NCBI RefSeq assembly: GCF_026341515.1
Contig: NZ_JAPEOK010000001.1
Span: 2,356,001 to 2,420,000, forward strand
DNA length: 64,000 bases
Direction of reading: 5' to 3'
From: Streptomyces sp. NBC_00878
Lineage (GTDB): Bacteria; Actinomycetota; Actinomycetes; Streptomycetales; Streptomycetaceae
Shown: positions 41,389 to 51,503 of the stretch, piece after piece
Numbering within the stretch: the stretch's first letter is position 1
Layout of the letters: each line of letters starts with the position of its first letter
Made by a program: the position numbers and the translations under genes
Notes under the pieces: model-generated
The model's database searches: none
What the model saw: the letters and a program-made list of their open reading frames with translations, nothing else
Told to the model about the DNA's origin: nothing

Positions 41389-43206
41389 TCAGAAGGTCAG
41401 CTTCCAGCCGTTGATCTTGCCGGTGTCCGCCGCGGCCACGTCCTGGACGCGCAGCTTCCAGGTGCCGTTGGCGGTCTCGCTGGACGCGTCCACGGTGTAG
41501 GTCGTGTTGACGTTGTCGGCCGAGTCCGAGCCCGAGGACTTCAGCCGGTACGCCGTACCGTCCGGGGCCACCAGGTCGATCACCAGGTCACCGCGGTAGG
41601 TGTGGGTGATGTCGACGCCGACCTGGAGGGCCGACGGCGCGTTGCCGCTGCGGCCGCTGACCGCGAGCGACGACTCGACGGCCGAGCCCGCGTCCGGGAT
41701 CGAGACGGCGGTGGTGCTGGTGAAGGTGGTGCCCCCCGTGGAGCCTCCCGACCCGCTCACCGCCTGCACGGTCTTGGTCGCGTCCGCGAGACCCGCGCCG
41801 CAGCCGCCCGAGCACGCGCCCGGCAGGGCACGCGAGTTGGTCTTGATCGCCGATTCGATCTGGGCCGGGGTCAGCGCGGAGTTCGCCGACTTGGCGAGCG
41901 CGGCGAGGCCCGCGATGTGCGGGGCGGCCATGCTGGTGCCCTGGTAGTAGGCGTACGACTCCGAACCGGGGCCCTGCGTACCGGAGTTCAGCGTGGACAG
42001 GATGCCGTTGGCGGTGCCGGTGCTGGTCTGGCCACCGGGTGCCGCGATGTCGACGACCGAACCGTAGTTGGAGTAACTCGCCTTGGCGCCGGAGCGGTTG
42101 AGTGCGGCGACCGAGATGACGTTGCTGCAGCTGGCCGGCGAGTAGTTGGCCGCGTTGGCGTTGCTGTTGCCCGCCGCGACGACGACCGTGGTGCCCCGGC
42201 CGACCGCGTTGTTGATCGCGGTCTGGGTGGCCGTGGTGCAGGCACCGCCGCCGCCCAGGCTCATGTTGATGACCTTGGCGACGTTGGTGTTGGCCGGGAC
42301 GCCGGAGACGGTGCCGCCGGACGCCCAGGTGATGGCGTCGATGATGTCGGAGTCGTAGCCACCGCACTTGCCGAGGACGCGCAGCGGGGAGATCTTCGCG
42401 TTGTACGCGATGCCCGCGACGCCCTTGCTGTTGTTGGTGACGGCCGCGATGGTGCCCGCGACGTGCGTGCCGTGCCAGGAGGAGGAGCTGCCCGTGGTCT
42501 GCTCGCACTCGCCGGCGGAGTACCAGTCGCCCGGGTCGGCCGGGTTGCTGTCACGGCCGTTGCCGTCCACGGAGACCGCGGTGTCGGAGATGAAGTCGTA
42601 GCCCGCGACGATGTTGGCGGCGACGTCGGAGTGGGTGACGTAGCCGGTGTCGATGACGGCGACGGTCACACCGCTGCCGGTCGCGGTGGACCAGGCGCCG
42701 GGCACACGCATGCCCGCGGTGGTCTCGAAGAGGTCCCACTGCTTGCTGTACTCGGTGTCGTTCGGGTCGGCCTGCGGCTTGTTGAGGCGGTCCGGCACGA
42801 CGTACGCGACCTGCGGGTCTGCCTGGTACTCGGCGACGACGTCGGCGACATCGGCCTTGCTCAGCCGCTCGCCCAGGTCGACCAGCGCGGCACCGGTGCC
42901 GAGGCGGCGCTGGAAGTCGAGGTCCTCGCCGGCCTCCTTGCCCTTGGCCTCGGCGTCGGCGGAGGCGGCCGTGTTCGACCTGGCCTCGGTGGCGCCCGAC
43001 TTGTAGCCGACGATCAGACGCTCGGCGGGGGCGGCCACGGCAGCGGCGGCGGACTTGGCGGCCTGCTCGGTGGGGACCTTGGCGGTGGCCGGACCTGCCA
43101 GGGCGAGGGACGTGGCCGTCCCGGCCAGCAGTGTCGCGGAGATCGCGGCGACGGATATCAGCTTCCGTCTCGTGGGGCGTGGAGTACGCAAGTGAGTGCC
43201 TTTCAT
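41389..43206 (-). CDS. Secreted S8 (subtilisin-like) serine protease with P domain
   Basis: 605 aa. Signal peptide (RKLISVAAISATLLAGTATS), I9-type propeptide (ERLIVGYKSGA...AYVVPDRL), then the catalytic domain with Asp in AVIDTGYV, His in SSSWHGTHVAGT and Ser in YQGTSMAAPHIAG; a C-terminal proprotein-convertase P domain (VSIPDAGSAVESSLAVSG, THTYRGDLVIDLVAPDG, GTWKLRVQDVAAADTG). Extracellular endopeptidase. The window also encodes an SSI-type inhibitor with a Met P1 (17790-18242), a candidate regulator of such proteases. Confidence 0.95.
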   Translation of the reverse strand: MKGTHLRTPRPTRRKLISVAAISATLLAGTATSLALAGPATAKVPTEQAAKSAAAAVAAPAERLIVGYKSGATEARSNTAASADAEAKGKEAGEDLDFQRRLGTGAALVDLGERLSKADVADVVAEYQADPQVAYVVPDRLNKPQADPNDTEYSKQWDLFETTAGMRVPGAWSTATGSGVTVAVIDTGYVTHSDVAANIVAGYDFISDTAVSVDGNGRDSNPADPGDWYSAGECEQTTGSSSSWHGTHVAGTIAAVTNNSKGVAGIAYNAKISPLRVLGKCGGYDSDIIDAITWASGGTVSGVPANTNVAKVINMSLGGGGACTTATQTAINNAVGRGTTVVVAAGNSNANAANYSPASCSNVISVAALNRSGAKASYSNYGSVVDIAAPGGQTSTGTANGILSTLNSGTQGPGSESYAYYQGTSMAAPHIAGLAALAKSANSALTPAQIESAIKTNSRALPGACSGGCGAGLADATKTVQAVSGSGGSTGGTTFTSTTAVSIPDAGSAVESSLAVSGRSGNAPSALQVGVDITHTYRGDLVIDLVAPDGTAYRLKSSGSDSADNVNTTYTVDASSETANGTWKLRVQDVAAADTGKINGWKLTF

Positions 43207-43548
43207 GGCCCGCTCCGGGCAGCGCGGAGCAGCGGTGCGATGCGGTGCATGCGGTGCGGTGCGGAGCAGCGGTTCGATTCGCTTCGTCGTCGAAGCGGCG
43301 GGGGGTGCAATCGAAAAGGCGCGAGGGCCGGCCGTGCGCGAGCCACCAGTCAGGGGTTACCTGTGGTTCGGCTGTGCTCGAACAATAGGTGGCGCATTCG
43401 TCCGCCGATACGGGGAAAACCCTCGATCCATGGCCGGGAACCCCCTATGGGGAGTGGCCGGTTGGCGAGAAAGCACCCTTTCCGGAGTTTCGATCCGGTT
43501 CGGTCCTGTTCGGTTCGGTCCGCTCCGGTCTCACCGGCGTCGGCGGGC
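43207..43548. other. Gene-free leader of the protease with short repeats
   Basis: 342 bp without a gene. Runs of GCGGTGC-type heptamers (about 43230-43270) and of CGGTTCGGTCC-type units (about 43490-43535) are seen. Must hold the protease promoter; no consensus is clear. Confidence 0.6.
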
Positions 43549-45366
43549 TCAGGCGTCGGCGGGCTCGTCCGCCGTCAGGCCGTCGTCGGTGGCCGCGAGG
43601 AACTGCGTGGCGGCGAGCTCGGCGTACAGCGGATCGCCCGCCACGAGTTCGCGGTGGGTGCCCACCGCCCGTACCCGTCCCGCGTCCATGACGACGATCC
43701 GGTCGGCCATCGTCACGGTGGACAGCCGGTGGGCGACGACCAGGACCGTGGTGGTACGGGCGACATCGGCGACCGTGTCGCGCAGCGCGGCTTCGTTGAC
43801 CGCGTCGAGCTGGCTGGTGGCCTCGTCGAGCAGCAGCAGCCGGGGCCGCCTGAGCAGGGCGCGGGCGATGGCGACGCGCTGCCGCTCGCCACCGGAGAGC
43901 TTGGTGCCGCGGTGGCCCACGAGGGAGTCGAGCCCCTTCGGCAGCCGGCCGACGAGGGAGTCGAGGCGGGTGGTCTTCAGCGCGCGGAGCAACTCGCCCT
44001 CGTCGGCGTCGGGATTGCCGAGCAGGAGGTTGTCGCGGAGGCTGCCGGAGAGGACGGGCGCGTCCTGCTCCACATAGCCGATGGCGGACCGGAGCCCGGA
44101 GACATCCCAGTCGTCGAGGTCGCGGCCGTCCAGCGCGATGGTCCCCTCTTCAGGGTCGTAGAACCTCTCGATGAGCGAGAACACCGTGGTCTTCCCGGCG
44201 CCGGACGGCCCGACGAAGGCGGTCATGCCGCGCGGCGGGACGGCGAACGTCACGCCGTGGTGCACGTACGGCAGGTCGTCGTCGTAGCGGAAGCGGACGT
44301 TCTCGAAGGCGAGCGCGGCGGGTTCGGCGCCGGGCAGGGGCAACGGCGCGGGCTCGGCCGCCGATTCGGCGGGCAGCAGCCTGGCCTCCTCGATCCTGGC
44401 CAGGGCGGCCGCGCCCGACTGGTACTGGGCGACGGCTCCGACGACCTGCTGGATCGGCGCCATCAAGTAGAAGACGTACAGCAGGAACGCGACGAGGGTG
44501 CCGATGTCGACGGCACCGGTCGCGACCCGCGCGCCGCCCACGGCGAGCACCGTGATGAAGGCGACCTGCATCGAGAGGCCGGCCGTGTTCCCGGCCAGCG
44601 CCGCCCACTTGGCGGCCCGGACGCTCTGCCGCCACGACTCCTCGGCCGCCGCGTGCACGGCCCGCTCCTCGCGGTGCTCGGCACCGGACGCCTTGATGGT
44701 CCGGAGCGCGCCGAGGGTGCGCTCCAGCGAGACCCCCATCGCCCCGACCGCGTCCTGTGCAAGCCTGCTGGCGCGGTTGATCCGCGGCACGATCACGCCG
44801 ATCACCGTGCCCGCGGCCAGGACCACGCCCAGGGTGACGCCCGTCAGCACCGGATCGACGAACCCCATCATGGCGAGCGTGGCCACCAGGGTGAGCCCGC
44901 CGGTGCCGAGCCCGACCAGCGAATCGGTGGTGACCTCCCTGAGCAGTGTGGTGTCGGAGGTGATCCGGGCCATCAGATCCCCGGGCTCACTGCGGTCGAC
45001 GGCGGCTATTCGCAGCCGCAGCAGATGCGACACCAGGCCCCGCCGGGCCCCGAGCACGACGGACTCGGCGGTGTACCGCAGCACGTACGCGCCCAGCGCC
45101 CCGATCGCCGCGTTGGCGACGACCAGCCCCGACATGGCCAACAGCGCGCCGGTGATCGCCCGGTCGTGCCCCAGGTCGTCGATCAGCGACCGGGCGACCA
45201 GCGGCAGCGCGAGCCCCGCGGCCCCGGTCAGCAGCGACAGCACGGCCCCGAGGAGCAGCGTCCAGCGATACGGGCGTACGTACCCGAGCAGGAGCCGCCA
45301 CGGTGGCGTGGACGGTGATGCGGACGCCGATTCGGACGGCGATGCGGACGGGTCGGGCTGCGGCAC
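43549..45366 (-). CDS. ABC exporter, fused membrane and ATPase domains
   Basis: 605 aa half-transporter. Ser/Pro-rich start, six-span membrane domain (~25-310; [20 protein letters not shown]) and nucleotide-binding domain: Walker [12 protein letters not shown]-loop VEQDAP, signature [16 protein letters not shown], Walker [14 protein letters not shown]-loop VAHRLSTV. Type IV (MsbA/LmrA-like) exporter, probably a homodimer. GTG 45366 follows GAGGGGAG. Exported substrate unknown. Confidence 0.93.
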   Translation of the reverse strand: MPQPDPSASPSESASASPSTPPWRLLLGYVRPYRWTLLLGAVLSLLTGAAGLALPLVARSLIDDLGHDRAITGALLAMSGLVVANAAIGALGAYVLRYTAESVVLGARRGLVSHLLRLRIAAVDRSEPGDLMARITSDTTLLREVTTDSLVGLGTGGLTLVATLAMMGFVDPVLTGVTLGVVLAAGTVIGVIVPRINRASRLAQDAVGAMGVSLERTLGALRTIKASGAEHREERAVHAAAEESWRQSVRAAKWAALAGNTAGLSMQVAFITVLAVGGARVATGAVDIGTLVAFLLYVFYLMAPIQQVVGAVAQYQSGAAALARIEEARLLPAESAAEPAPLPLPGAEPAALAFENVRFRYDDDLPYVHHGVTFAVPPRGMTAFVGPSGAGKTTVFSLIERFYDPEEGTIALDGRDLDDWDVSGLRSAIGYVEQDAPVLSGSLRDNLLLGNPDADEGELLRALKTTRLDSLVGRLPKGLDSLVGHRGTKLSGGERQRVAIARALLRRPRLLLLDEATSQLDAVNEAALRDTVADVARTTTVLVVAHRLSTVTMADRIVVMDAGRVRAVGTHRELVAGDPLYAELAATQFLAATDDGLTADEPADA

Positions 45367-45481
45367 GGTGCTCCCCTCGATCGGCTCCCCCCACTCCCGG
45401 CCGGAGTACCGATTCGGAGTCTCGTCCGGAGCGAGGGGGATCAATGGAAGTATCGCCGACGCCACTGACAGTGCCGCGCCC

Positions 45482-47149
45482 TCACCCCTCCACGGGCGGG
45501 CGCGGGGACAGGCGCAGCACGCTTCCCTCGCCGTTCGCCGAGACGAGGAGGGAGCCGTCCGGGGCAACGGCGAGGCCCGCGAACGGGCGTGGCGAGCCGG
45601 GCATGCCCGCCGCGAACAGGGCGGGTTCGGTGCGGGTGATCCCCGGGGGCAGGCCGACCGCGAGGTGCTCGGCGTCGATCCGGCTCTCTCCCGTCGTGAG
45701 GGACACCGCCCGCAGACACCGGTGCTCGGTGTCCACCGTGAACAGTTCGTCCCCGCGCACAGCCAGCCCCTGCGGCGCGCCGAGGCCCTCCGCGACGGCC
45801 ACCGCCTCGCCCGCCCGGCCGTCTCCGCCGTCGTCGATCCGGAACACCGCCCCGAGTTCGTCGTCGCTGACATAGCAGCGTCCCTCGGCGTCGAAGGCTA
45901 CGTCGACGGGGTGCTGGAGCCCTTCCACGAGCACGGTGACGGTGTCGTCGTCCGTGTCGTCCGTGTCGTCCGTGTCGTCGATCCGTACGACGCGTCCGGC
46001 ACCCGTCTCGGCGACGACCAGGGCTCCGTCGGGCGCGAGCGCGATGCCGGTGGGCCCGTCGAGCCCCTTCGCCCGTACCCGCGTGGCCCTCCCGACCGGA
46101 TCGTACGTACGGACGTCGCCGTACTCGGAGGCGAAGTGGAGGAGCCCGTCGTCGGCGGTGATGCCGTGGATGAACGTCTGCAGTTCATGGGTGATCACGC
46201 CGCTGGAGTCGTGCTCCCCGGAGTCGCCCGGGCCCGCCAGGCGGTAGTGGTCCGCCGCGAACACCGTGCCCCGGAGGTCGACCGTCACTCCGAAGGGTCC
46301 GCTGAACCCGCGGGGAACGATCTCCCGGGTCCGGCCGTCCTCGCGCATCTCCGTGACGCCGCCGCTGCCGAAGCTGGAGACGAACATGCGGTTCTCCGCG
46401 TCGAAGGCCGCGTTGTCCAGCCCGAGGACACCGCTGACGACCACCGACCGCGCCCCGGTGGCGAGATCGATTCGGGTCACGATGCCGGCCGGGCCCCGCG
46501 ACAGGACGACCAGGACGCCGCCCTTGTCGAAGCGGACCGCGACCGGGTCGTCCACCTCCTCGGCGAACAGTTCGGGTGTGCCGCCGTCCGGCGGGATCCG
46601 CCAGACCTGGTTGCCGATCATGTGCGGGTAGTACAGGAAGCCGTCCGGGCCGAGTTGCATCGCGTTGCCCAGGGCCAGCCCGTCGGTCAGCACCACCGGG
46701 TCGCCGCCGTCCGGGAACAGCTCCAGCAGACGGCCGTTCATCGTCATCTCGTTGACGAAGAGCCGGTCTCCGACACAGGTGATGCCGTTGGGCACCCGCA
46801 CCTGGTCGGAGACGAGGCTGTACGTGCCCTCGGGGCTGCGCCGCCACACCCGGCCCGGCGTCAGGTCGGCGATGTACATCGAACCGTCCGCCCCGAAGGC
46901 GAGGTCGTCGGGTGCCTGGACCGGACCGTCCAGCGGCACCACCACGTCGACGTCCCCCGTGGCCGTGTCGACGGCGCTGATCTGCCCGGCGAGGAACTGC
47001 GCCACGTACAGCCGCCCGTCGGGTCCGAAGGTGACGCCGTTCGAACCCCACAGCCGGTTCGGGGGGTTCAGTCTCCGCAGGTCCCAACGGCTGCTTGTGG
47101 CAGGCGTGTTGCCGGTGTTGCCGATGTCGTCGTATCGGCTGGGTCGCAT
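45482..47149 (-). CDS. SMP-30/gluconolactonase-like lactone hydrolase
   Basis: 555 aa beta-propeller with NHL/SMP-30 repeats ([99 protein letters not shown]). Calcium-dependent lactonases of this fold open sugar or terpene lactones. It is the last gene of the P450-BVMO operon, 89 bases after the monooxygenase, hence the proposed role of opening the lactone that enzyme makes. An Asp-rich loop is encoded by 9-bp repeats near 45950. ATG 47149 after GGGGAACG. Longer than single-domain SMP-30, so two propellers may be fused. Confidence 0.8.
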   Translation of the reverse strand: MRPSRYDDIGNTGNTPATSSRWDLRRLNPPNRLWGSNGVTFGPDGRLYVAQFLAGQISAVDTATGDVDVVVPLDGPVQAPDDLAFGADGSMYIADLTPGRVWRRSPEGTYSLVSDQVRVPNGITCVGDRLFVNEMTMNGRLLELFPDGGDPVVLTDGLALGNAMQLGPDGFLYYPHMIGNQVWRIPPDGGTPELFAEEVDDPVAVRFDKGGVLVVLSRGPAGIVTRIDLATGARSVVVSGVLGLDNAAFDAENRMFVSSFGSGGVTEMREDGRTREIVPRGFSGPFGVTVDLRGTVFAADHYRLAGPGDSGEHDSSGVITHELQTFIHGITADDGLLHFASEYGDVRTYDPVGRATRVRAKGLDGPTGIALAPDGALVVAETGAGRVVRIDDTDDTDDTDDDTVTVLVEGLQHPVDVAFDAEGRCYVSDDELGAVFRIDDGGDGRAGEAVAVAEGLGAPQGLAVRGDELFTVDTEHRCLRAVSLTTGESRIDAEHLAVGLPPGITRTEPALFAAGMPGSPRPFAGLAVAPDGSLLVSANGEGSVLRLSPRPPVEG

Positions 47150-47238
47150 CGTCGTTCCCCGTCCCTGGTCCCTGGGTTCGGTGCTGGTCACTCGGACGGC
47201 CGGGGCGCCGGTATCCCCCGAGTCGGCGCCCCGGCGGA

Positions 47239-49080
47239 TCAGCCGACGATGACGTCGTTCATGCCGCCGTCCGTACGCCAGTTCCTGAGCAGTTCGTGGA
47301 ACGCGATGGGTCCGTCGCCGTACGACTCGCTGCGCTTTCTGGGCATGCCCTCGTTGTTGTAGTAGCCGGGGGTGCACTCGGCCTGGAACTTGTAGAGGTC
47401 CGCGGCCTTCTGACGGATCGTCGCGACCCAGGCGTCCTGGGCCTCGGGGCTCGGCTCCACGTACCGGGCCCGGCGGCCCCGTGCCTCGGCGACCACTTCG
47501 GCGACATGGCCGGCCTGTTCGTCGAGGATGTGGACGTAATTCACCGAGCTGGCGTTCTGCAGCGGGCCGAGCTGGAAGAGGTTCGGGAAGCCGTGGCTGT
47601 AGAAGCCGTGGAGCGTCTTCGGGCCGTCCTTCCAGGCCCCGGGCAGGGTGGCGCCTTCCCTGCCGTACACGGGGAGTTGGCCGGAGAGGATGCCCGAGAC
47701 GCCCACCTCGAAGCCGGTCGCGAAGATGACGCAGTCGACCTTGTACTCGGCCCCGCCGACCACGACGCCGTCCTCGGTGACGCGCTCGACGCCGCCGTGG
47801 TCGGCGGTGTCCACCAGCGTCACGTTGGGGCGGTTGAACGTCTCCAGGTAGTGGTCGCTGAACGTGGGCCGCTTGCACATGTACCGGTACCAGGGCTTGA
47901 GCGCCTCAGCCGTCGAGGGGTCCGCGACGAGGGTGTTCACCCGGGCGCGGATCTCGTTCATCTTCTGGAAGTCGGCGAGTTCGTTCACTCGGTCGCGTTC
48001 CTCCGGCGGGAGGTCCGCGAAGGTGTTGGTGGGGATGAGGTTCTGCAGCAGCCGGGCGCTGCTGGTCCAGCCGTCGTTCACCAGGTCCTCGTCGGCGGGG
48101 GCGCCGGTGACGGTCCTCAGGAAGTTGTCCCTGCGGCGCCGCTGCCAGCCCGGTTCCAGTGACTCGGCCCATCGCGGGTCGGTGGGGCGCTGGCCGCGTA
48201 CGTCGACCGAGGAGGGCGTGCGCTGGAACACGTACAGCCGCTCGGCGTCGCGGCCGAGGTGCGGCACGATCTGGATGGCGGTCGCTCCGGTGCCGATCAC
48301 GGCGACGTGCTTGTCGGCGAGCCGGTCCAGGTTCCCGTTCGCGTCGCCCCCGGTGTACGCGTAGTCCCAGCGGCTGGTGTGGAAGGTGTGTCCCTTGAAG
48401 GTCTCGATGCCGGGGATGCCGGGGAGCTTCGCCTGGCTGAGCGTTCCGCTGGAGACCACCACATAGCGTGCCCGCATGCGGTCGCCGCGGTCGGTGGTGA
48501 CGAGCCACTCCAACTCCGTGTCGTCCCAGCGGAGTTCGGTCGCCCGGGTGCGGAAGCAGGCGTCCTCGTACAGTCCGAAGTGCCGTCCGATCGCCCGCGC
48601 GTGCTGCCGGATCTCCTCGCCGGGCGCGTACTTCCACTTCGGGACGTAGCCGATCTCTTCGAGCAGCGGCAGGTAGACGTACGACTCGATGTCGCAGTGG
48701 ATTCCCGGGTACCGGTTCCAGTACCAGGTCCCGCCGAAGTCCCCGCCCTGCTCGATGATCCGGATGTCCCGCACGCCCGCCTGCCGCAGGCGCGCTCCGG
48801 CCAGCAGGCCGCCGAACCCGCCGCCGACGACCACGACTTCCACCCGGTCGTTCAGCGGCTCCCTGGTGAACTCCGGTTCGGCCACGTACGGATCGGCGGC
48901 GTAGTAGCCGAACTCACCGGCGGCACGGTGGTATTGGGCGTTGCCGTCGGGCCGGATCCGGCGGTCTCGCTCGGCCCGGTAGCGGGCACGCAGGGCGTCC
49001 GGGTCGAACCCGAGCTCCGCCGGGTCGAAGTCGGGGGCGACGGACGGGGTGTGGGGGGACGGGGTGTGGGGGGTGGTCAT
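47239..49080 (-). CDS. Baeyer-Villiger-type flavin monooxygenase
   Basis: 613 aa. FAD motif VVVVGGGFGGLLAGARL (~80), the BVMO fingerprint FKGHTFHTSRWD, NADPH motif VAVIGTGATAIQIVPHL and the late IFATGFEVG. An N-terminal extension of ~75 residues (PHTPSPHTPS then FDPDALRARYRAERDRRI) is as in long cyclic-ketone BVMOs (cyclopentadecanone/steroid type). Converts a ketone to an ester or lactone using NADPH and O2. Lies between SDR and lactonase genes of the same strand. Confidence 0.93.
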   Translation of the reverse strand: MTTPHTPSPHTPSVAPDFDPAELGFDPDALRARYRAERDRRIRPDGNAQYHRAAGEFGYYAADPYVAEPEFTREPLNDRVEVVVVGGGFGGLLAGARLRQAGVRDIRIIEQGGDFGGTWYWNRYPGIHCDIESYVYLPLLEEIGYVPKWKYAPGEEIRQHARAIGRHFGLYEDACFRTRATELRWDDTELEWLVTTDRGDRMRARYVVVSSGTLSQAKLPGIPGIETFKGHTFHTSRWDYAYTGGDANGNLDRLADKHVAVIGTGATAIQIVPHLGRDAERLYVFQRTPSSVDVRGQRPTDPRWAESLEPGWQRRRRDNFLRTVTGAPADEDLVNDGWTSSARLLQNLIPTNTFADLPPEERDRVNELADFQKMNEIRARVNTLVADPSTAEALKPWYRYMCKRPTFSDHYLETFNRPNVTLVDTADHGGVERVTEDGVVVGGAEYKVDCVIFATGFEVGVSGILSGQLPVYGREGATLPGAWKDGPKTLHGFYSHGFPNLFQLGPLQNASSVNYVHILDEQAGHVAEVVAEARGRRARYVEPSPEAQDAWVATIRQKAADLYKFQAECTPGYYNNEGMPRKRSESYGDGPIAFHELLRNWRTDGGMNDVIVG

Positions 49081-49131
49081 GCTTGTTCCTTCTTGTCCTT
49101 CTGCTGCTGGGACGGGGGCTCGGCGTGGTCG

Positions 49132-49974
49132 CTACCGCGGACGGAAGTGGCAGCGGAGCCAGGCGGCCTGTCCCCCGTCGACGAGGAGATCGGTCCCGGT
49201 GATGTACGACGATTCCGGGCCGGTCAGGAACGCCACCGCGTCGGCGATCTCCCCGGGCGTCCCGGTACGGCCCGATCCGCTCGCCTCCAGCATCTCCATC
49301 ATGTGCGCGCCGGACGGGGAGGCGGCCTCCGCCTTGGACATCGCGGTCGCGATGACACCCGGGCTGAGGCTGTTCACCCGGGCGCCCCGCAGATTCCAGG
49401 CGAGCGCGGCGGCCTGCACCCGTACGTGGTTGGCCCGCTTGGTCACGATGTACGCGGTCTGCGCGTCGTCGCCGATGGCGGTGACGACGTCGAGGCCGAG
49501 GAGGTCCTCGGTGGGTGTCGTCGCGAGGGCGGCCTCCTGCTCCCGGCTCAGGGACGCGACATGGCCGGCCATGCTGGAGATCACCACCAGGGACGTACCG
49601 CGGGTGGCGACGGTCTCGAAGGCGTCGATCACGTGGGCCGTGCCGAGCAGGTTGACCTCGATGATCGCCTTCGCCGGCCCGGTCGCGGGCGAGACGCCGG
49701 CGGTGTGCACGACGGCGGCCACCCTGCCCTCCCCGGCCGCCGACTCCGCGAGCTTGCGCACCGCCTCGCGGTCGGTCACGTCGGTCACCATGCCGCGTAC
49801 CGCGTAGCCCTCGTCGGCGAGCGCGGTGACGGCCCGGTCGAGCCCGGGGCCGGACGCGTCGGCGAGGAGCAGGCTCCGGCCGTTGCCCAGTCGGCGTGCG
49901 ACCGCGATGCCCATCCCTCCCGCCCCCGTGACCACGACCACGTCACGACGCTCCTCGTCAGGACGGACTTTCAT
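49132..49974 (-). CDS. Short-chain dehydrogenase/reductase
   Basis: 280 aa NAD(P)-dependent oxidoreductase: cofactor motif VVTGAGGMGIAVARRL, NLLGTAHVI, catalytic Ser in VVISSMAGH and YxxxK in AYIVTKRANH, C-terminal YITGTDLLVDGG. ATG 49974 has GGAGG six bases upstream. In the operon it should oxidise the alcohol made by the P450 to the ketone used by the BVMO (inference from order). Confidence 0.93.
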   Translation of the reverse strand: MKVRPDEERRDVVVVTGAGGMGIAVARRLGNGRSLLLADASGPGLDRAVTALADEGYAVRGMVTDVTDREAVRKLAESAAGEGRVAAVVHTAGVSPATGPAKAIIEVNLLGTAHVIDAFETVATRGTSLVVISSMAGHVASLSREQEAALATTPTEDLLGLDVVTAIGDDAQTAYIVTKRANHVRVQAAALAWNLRGARVNSLSPGVIATAMSKAEAASPSGAHMMEMLEASGSGRTGTPGEIADAVAFLTGPESSYITGTDLLVDGGQAAWLRCHFRPR

Positions 49975-50049
49975 GAACAACCTCCGTGATGGGGTGAACT
50001 GCCATGCTCCCGGGCCCGGTTACGTCCGAGCCCGGGTCGTGCGCGGGGG

Positions 50050-51252
50050 CTACGGGGCGCCGGTGGCCGGTACGGCCTCGTGCCATGTGGCGCGCGCCGC
50101 GACGGACTGCCGCCAGCCGCGGATCGCCTTCGGCGGCATTCCGACCGCGAGCACCCCGGTCAGGTGGTCGCCCCCGCGGTAGGCGACGATGAACCGGCGC
50201 TCGGCCAAGTCCCCCTCCACGACGGCCACTTCGTCGTGCCCGCGCAGATAGCCGAAGGCCTGGACCTTCATGTCGTACTGGTCCGACCAGAAGTACGGCA
50301 CGGGCGCGAACGGCTTGCGCGCCTGCGGGTGCAGGAGGTTCCGGGCGGCGGCCATGCCCTGCTCGGCGGCGTTCGTCCGGTGCTCGATGCGCATCGGCAC
50401 CCCGAACAGCGGGTTGTACCAGCGGGCGACGTCACCGGCCGCGTACACAGCCCCGGTCTTCGGGCCGGGAGACTCCTGAGTCACTTCGCAGTACTCGTCG
50501 CAGACCAGCCCGTCGCCCACCGCGAGGCCGCTGTCCGCCAGCCACTCGGTGTTCGGCAGCGAGCCGACGGCCACCAACACCGCGTCGCCCTCGACGAGTT
50601 CACCGTCGGCCAGCCGCACGCCGGCGTCGGTCACCGCGGCCACCGTGACCCCGGTGCGCAGGTCCACCCCGTTCTCCAGGTGGGCGGCCGACAGGACGCG
50701 CCCGACCTCGTTGCCGACGGCGTGGCCGAGCGGTACGGGCGCCGGTTCCAGGAGGGTGACCTCGGCGCCGAGCCCCCGGGCCACGGCGGCGGCCTCGGCG
50801 CCCAGGAACCCGGCGCCGACCACGACCAGCCGCCGCCCCTGCGCCAGCCGGTCCCGCAGCGCGAGCGCGTCGTCCAGGGTGCGCAGCACATGCGTGTCAC
50901 CCTCGCCGGGCAGCCGCCGCGGACGCGCCCCGGTGGCCACGATCAGTCCCTCGTACGGCACCCGCGTCCCGTCGGCCAGCAGGACCGTACGCCCGTCGAG
51001 GTCGAGACCCGTCGCGGTGGTGCCGAGCCTCAAGTCCAGGTCCAGCGCGTCCAGTTCGGTCGGCGAGCGCAGGGTGAGCCGGTCATGTTCCCACTCGGCC
51101 GCCAGGATCTGCTTGGACAACGGCGGCCGGTCGTACGGCGCGTGCGGTTCTTCACCGAGCAGGGTGAGCGTGCCCTCGTACCCTTCCCTGCGCAGTGTCT
51201 CGACGGCCGCGAGCCCCGCCGCCGAGGCGCCCACGACGACGATCCGCCTCAT
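50050..51252 (-). CDS. Ferredoxin reductase (FAD, pyridine-nucleotide-disulfide type)
   Basis: 400 aa. FAD site RIVVVGASAAGLAAVETLR, PPLSK, NAD site LVVVGAGFLGAEAAAVA, TGAVYAAGDVARW, C-terminal reductase domain (PVPYFWSDQYDMKVQAFGYL). Passes electrons from NAD(P)H to the adjacent ferredoxin. ATG 51252 overlaps the ferredoxin stop (ATGA), so the pair is made in step. Confidence 0.95.
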   Translation of the reverse strand: MRRIVVVGASAAGLAAVETLRREGYEGTLTLLGEEPHAPYDRPPLSKQILAAEWEHDRLTLRSPTELDALDLDLRLGTTATGLDLDGRTVLLADGTRVPYEGLIVATGARPRRLPGEGDTHVLRTLDDALALRDRLAQGRRLVVVGAGFLGAEAAAVARGLGAEVTLLEPAPVPLGHAVGNEVGRVLSAAHLENGVDLRTGVTVAAVTDAGVRLADGELVEGDAVLVAVGSLPNTEWLADSGLAVGDGLVCDEYCEVTQESPGPKTGAVYAAGDVARWYNPLFGVPMRIEHRTNAAEQGMAAARNLLHPQARKPFAPVPYFWSDQYDMKVQAFGYLRGHDEVAVVEGDLAERRFIVAYRGGDHLTGVLAVGMPPKAIRGWRQSVAARATWHEAVPATGAP

Positions 51253-51446
51253 TGGTCGACCAGCCGGATCGCCGCCGCCGGACAGATCGCCACGGCTTCG
51301 CGCACCTCGTCGAGGAGTTCGTCGCCGGGCCGCTCCTCCAGCACGATCGCCACCCCGTCGTCGTCACGCTGGTCGAAGACGTCCGGGGCGGCGATCACGC
51401 ACTGCCCCGATGCCACGCACTTCGGTTCGTCCAGTTCCACACGCAT
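51249..51446 (-). CDS. P450-partner ferredoxin
   Basis: 65 aa single-cluster ferredoxin: KCVASGQCVIAAPDVF and AICPAAAI. The Cys pattern CxxSxxC...CP has Ser at the position that varies in actinomycete P450 ferredoxins (His in many), consistent with a 3Fe-4S or atypical cluster. Electron carrier between the reductase and the P450 57 bases upstream. ATG 51446. Confidence 0.93.
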   Translation of the reverse strand: MRVELDEPKCVASGQCVIAAPDVFDQRDDDGVAIVLEERPGDELLDEVREAVAICPAAAIRLVDQ

Positions 51447-51503
51447 GGTTTTCTTCCCTGCCCCTTCAGTACGTTCGCCAACTGCGTTCACCGTAAAGGC
51501 CGG

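Noticed and set aside
41095..45318. 1407-codon open frame on the plus strand
   Set aside because: Antisense to the protease and ABC exporter, which have clear motifs and starts; an effect of high G+C.
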